A stretch of DNA of 64,000 bases from Deltaproteobacteria bacterium (GTDB lineage: Bacteria > Myxococcota_C > UBA6777): positions 186,001 to 250,000 of the forward strand of contig PCBK01000052.1 in the NCBI GenBank assembly GCA_002731275.1, read 5' to 3'. Below are positions 62,466-64,000 of this stretch, in pieces. The notes under the pieces are model-generated. The model ran no database searches. It saw nothing but the letters and a program-made list of their open reading frames with translations, and was not told where the DNA came from. The number at the start of each line of letters is the position of its first letter. The stretch's first letter is position 1. Both the position numbers and the translations under genes were made by a program.

Positions 62466-62513
62466 CCAAACCACCATGTCTCGTTTTATTGTGTCCTTAC
62501 ACCCTCCAAGCAC

Positions 62514-63438
62514 TCTACCTCATTTCCACACACGTTTCAAAGGAGATCTGGAGGGACGTGTTTCTTTTTTCACGACCCAAAGAAACCGTTGGATGTGTGC
62601 ATACACGAACCCCCTCTTGTTGACAAGGCTCACATCCTTATCCAAAACATACACAGTGGACTCTGAGGTCGTGAGGGTCAGTATCAACCCACAAAACAAA
62701 GCCCCAACGTATCTCTCCTCTCATAACGTTCATTCCCACTCACCGCCATTAAAAACAGTATTTGCAGCCACTTAGAAAACTGGACGTAAAAAAGAAGGGT
62801 GAAACAAGGTGAGACGTCCCCAAAACATCTCTTTCGAGTCACTGTATAAAAATAGTGATGCTCGTCACACTGACAGACAGTCTTGACACTACACGATCAC
62901 AGCCAAAATGGAGGACAACCCCCGCTCTTCCCCAAGATACAGAAATACATACACAAAGACACATCCTCAGTCATGGCAGTGGACACCGTACACATAAAAC
63001 CCTTCATTTCATTGTAAAAGTTCTATAACAAGGCGTGAGTGACACACACAAAAACACCCGACAAGAGTAAGACGACAAACATACCCTGAGGAGAGGTGTA
63101 GTGCATTGGGAAGAATAACTAAAAACAGTCCACTCCATTGAAATGACTGAGGTGCACTGAATTTTTTCTGTAGAGAAGGGCATTTTTCTATTGATTTTTG
63201 GGATTCTGCTCTGTAATGTAATACGAAGTCATTGTGTGGGGATGAAAAGAGACATCCAATATAGACCGACTTCAAAACGACATCCTCTTTCACACAACAT
63301 ATCCTTCATTCAACACACAAACACAAGTGTGGGATGCTATACGAGACGATTTGCATGGTTGCTAAGAGAGCTTCTTTCGTAAACACAACAACCCCCACAC
63401 CGAACAAAATGCTCTGGACCATTCCAAAGGAGAAAACA
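62514..63438. other. long intergenic region without a recognised gene
   Basis: About 925 bases. The listed ORFs here have no family motifs and no ribosome site. A short hairpin GTGA-TGCTCG-TCAC and isolated promoter-like hexamers are present but not convincing. The promoters of the histidine kinase and the lysine-rich gene must lie within it. Confidence 0.4.
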
Positions 63439-64000
63439 ATGTCGAAAGCGAAAGTTGAACTGCCAGACGGCACCAAAGTAGAGATCGAAGCTGGAACGGA
63501 TGTAATCGTAGAGATCATCTCAGGCCTTTTGGGTCCACGATACAATCCAGGGACGCCTGCTGCACCCACCAAAAAAGCTGACACTGCAGCGCCCGCAGAA
63601 GAGCCTGCTGTTGAGGAAGAAACCTCCACAGAAGAAGCAGAACCCAAAAAGACACGTGGACGCACCAAGGCCATCGCACAGCCCCTCAAGAAAAAGCGTG
63701 GAGCCAAGAGCGCAAAGTCCGTCAAGACAGCAAAAAGCAAGGCAAAGCCAAAGGCGAAGCCCAAAAAGTCATCTAAAACAACATCCCAAACGTCCAACAT
63801 GACAAGCGGTGAAGCGATCGAAATGCTCGACGCTGAGAACTACTTTGTCTCCAAACGTACCATCCCCGAAATCCGCGAAGAGTTGGCCAAACGAGGTCAC
63901 GAATTCCAAGGGCGACAACTCTTCCCCGTCTTGATCAGCTACACCAACAAAAAATCCTTTACACGCGCAAAAGACAGCCAAGGCATCTGGTCCTACAAAT
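63439..64000 (+). CDS. Lys/Ala-rich histone-H1-like protein (partial, runs off right edge)
   Basis: This frame is missing from the ORF track because it has no stop before the edge. AAAGGAG lies eight bases before the ATG at 63439, and 187 codons are open. Residues 1-33 look like a small beta/alpha element (KVELPDGTKVEIEAGTDVIVEIISGLL). A Pro/Ala/Glu-rich acidic stretch (about 34-68) follows, then a basic KA-rich stretch (about 70-115: KKKRGAKSAKSVKTAKSKAKPKAK) like histone H1 tails or bacterial H1-like proteins. From about 120 comes a folded domain, with YFVSKRTIPEIREELAKRGHEFQGRQLFPVL, possibly a winged helix. DNA binding is an inference. The listed minus-strand ORF 63306-63800 is its shadow. 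Confidence 0.8.
   Translation, partial: MSKAKVELPDGTKVEIEAGTDVIVEIISGLLGPRYNPGTPAAPTKKADTAAPAEEPAVEEETSTEEAEPKKTRGRTKAIAQPLKKKRGAKSAKSVKTAKSKAKPKAKPKKSSKTTSQTSNMTSGEAIEMLDAENYFVSKRTIPEIREELAKRGHEFQGRQLFPVLISYTNKKSFTRAKDSQGIWSYK

Noticed and set aside
62439-62775. Plus-strand ORFs of 75 and 99 residues
   Set aside because: They overlap the start of the histidine kinase gene on the other strand and have no family features.
63009-63293. Minus-strand ORF of 94 residues in the long intergenic gap
   Set aside because: No ribosome site, no recognisable motif and irregular composition compared with real genes here.
63306-63800. Minus-strand ORF of 164 residues
   Set aside because: It is the shadow of the plus-strand lysine-rich gene, which has a good ribosome site.

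Overview
The window reads as a chromosomal segment of a free-living Gram-negative bacterium with a complex regulatory and envelope repertoire. By eye the base composition is near 50% GC. Many lipoproteins, a Ser/Thr kinase fused to an AAA ATPase and TPR region, a Roadblock/LC7 protein, two cyclic-nucleotide-binding (CNB) domain fusions, a PAS-EAL protein, a GAF-PAS histidine kinase and a PilT-type ATPase together suggest a deltaproteobacterium-like lineage (Myxococcota or Bradymonadia type). That placement is an inference, because no rRNA gene is present. I see no IS element, prophage, CRISPR array or rRNA operon.

Layout. 1-2 kb: an N6-adenine DNA methyltransferase cut by the left edge (absent from the ORF track), translationally coupled to a sirtuin. 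2-8.4 kb: a DUF457 membrane protein, an unknown protein, a two-gene sodium:solute symporter operon, and a coupled purine nucleoside phosphorylase plus nucleotide-transporter-like pair. 8.4-17.9 kb: a PAS/degenerate-GGDEF/EAL protein, a 1344-residue kinase-ATPase-TPR protein, an NlpC/P60 lipoprotein and an amidohydrolase lipoprotein. 18.2-22.3 kb: a tesA-ybbA-ybbP-like operon. 22.3-26.4 kb (minus): a membrane protein, a stand-alone NFACT-R protein, the ABC-F protein Uup, a ferritin-like DUF455 protein and an HNH protein. 26.7-28.5 kb: an ABC exporter. 28.6-29.3 kb: a structured terminator region and a striking A-rich tract. 29.3-33.7 kb (minus): 2-oxoglutarate dehydrogenase E1 carrying an inserted CNB domain, followed by a slipin-like protein. 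34-43 kb: small metabolic and methyltransferase genes, clpS-clpA, and a beta-helix lipoprotein. 43-56 kb: FKBP, a HEAT lipoprotein, a pseudo-rhomboid with a duplicated tail, recN, two unrecognised proteins, an oxidoreductase and a CNB-MshEN-PilT fusion. 56.6-57.3 kb: six consecutive tRNA-Ser genes covering four anticodons. 58-64 kb: an Rnl5-type RNA ligase with a tRNA-binding-like OB domain, a duplicated coiled-coil protein, a Roadblock protein, a histidine kinase, and a lysine-rich protein cut by the right edge.

The most unusual points are the CNB domain placed inside the E1 subunit of 2-oxoglutarate dehydrogenase, the serine-only tRNA array next to an RNA ligase gene, the protease-dead rhomboid with a tandemly repeated cytoplasmic tail, and the ABC-F/NFACT-R gene pair. 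Both genes at the window edges are real but missing from the supplied ORF list.
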